36,214 nt of DNA from Candidatus Desulfovibrio gallistercoris (GTDB lineage: Bacteria > Desulfobacterota > Desulfovibrionia > Desulfovibrionales > Desulfovibrionaceae): assembly GCA_019118745.1 (NCBI GenBank), contig DWYJ01000061.1, forward strand, positions 1-36,214, read 5' to 3'. A model generated the notes under the pieces. It was not told the origin of the DNA. It saw nothing but the letters and a program-made list of their open reading frames with translations, and made no database searches. Positions 36,089 through 36,214 of this stretch are shown here, piece after piece (position 1 is the first letter of the stretch; every line of letters starts with the position of its first letter). A program made the position numbers and the translations under genes.

Positions 36089-36214
36089 GGGCTGTTTCTA
36101 AAAAGTTTATTGCAGCCAAATCAAACAGGCCGCTAACATGACGTTTGCCCGAAATGTCGCGGCCAATTTATCATAGCGGGTTGCAATGCGTCGAAATGAC
36201 TTGAGCTTTGCAAA
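36089..36214 (-). mobile_element. IS5-family insertion sequence, right end only
   Basis: The terminal sequence GGGCTGTTTCTAAAAAG starts immediately after CTAG, which includes the stop of the nucleotidyltransferase gene; YTAR-type targets are known for the IS427 group of IS5. The element runs off the window. Confidence 0.75.
36107..36214 (-). CDS. IS5-family transposase, C-terminal 35 residues
   Basis: The minus frame from the window edge reads FAKLKSFRRIATRYDKLAAT then FRANVMLAACLIWLQ and a TAA stop, the standard end of IS5/IS427-type DDE transposases (the Glu of the triad lies just upstream, outside the window). Whether the element is intact cannot be judged. Confidence 0.85.
   Translation of the reverse strand, partial: FAKLKSFRRIATRYDKLAATFRANVMLAACLIWLQ

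Overview
The window is the bulk of a Mu-like transposable prophage plus about 1.4 kb of host sequence at the right. It is GC-rich (visibly about two-thirds G+C) with strong Shine-Dalgarno sites and compact ATGA/TGATG-coupled operons. Gene content and style suggest a Gram-negative host, probably a Desulfovibrionaceae-type bacterium; that assignment is inference, since no host marker gene is present. Nearly all phage genes are on the minus strand, so the phage reads from right (repressor end) to left (tail fibre, cut by the window edge at base 1).

Right to left. Control and transposition: S24/XRE repressor (33995-34657, +) facing an operator-rich divergent region, then early genes on the minus strand: two small proteins, a Ner-like HTH protein, MuA-type DDE transposase and MuB-type ATPase (33708-29696). 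Middle operon: small DNA-binding and hypothetical proteins, DUF3164, GemA/gp16, DUF4406 and a Mor-family activator (29684-26180). Lysis: GH108 endolysin, overlapping Rz/Rz1 and holin (25787-24152). Packaging and head: DUF1804, large terminase, DUF935 portal, MuF head protein carrying a C-terminal barnase/EndoU-like toxin domain, gpG, protease with nested scaffold, gpT capsid, gp35-gp38 homologues (24149-14098). Tail: sheath, tube, tail-assembly chaperone with a programmed -1 frameshift, tape measure, gpN, gpP, gp45 spike, gp46, gp47, two tiny duplicated ORFs, gp48, collar/fibre (14085-1). A lower-GC cargo island of three genes (10262-12554) splits sheath from tube.

The most unusual feature is a family of dispersed intergenic elements (four long copies and one fragment) with a long covarying palindrome and GGCCTGTTAACAC-like ends. 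They are bounded by TA dinucleotides, and each long copy starts at the TA of the stop codon of the preceding phage gene. One copy has an apparent empty site elsewhere in the same window, showing insertion with TA duplication, as for IS630/Tc1/mariner-type MITEs. A second short repeat (four copies) sits just upstream of endolysin, protease, tail tube and gp46, dividing the late region into four blocks; it is a candidate late-promoter or regulatory box. Middle-operon leaders contain a duplicated 79-bp double-hairpin segment.

Host flank: the phage separates a C-terminal fragment of a PEP-utilising-enzyme gene (34706-35299) from its 5' part, which would lie beyond the other phage end. A sugar/choline-type nucleotidyltransferase (35300-36088) follows, then the 3' end of an IS5-family transposase at the window edge.
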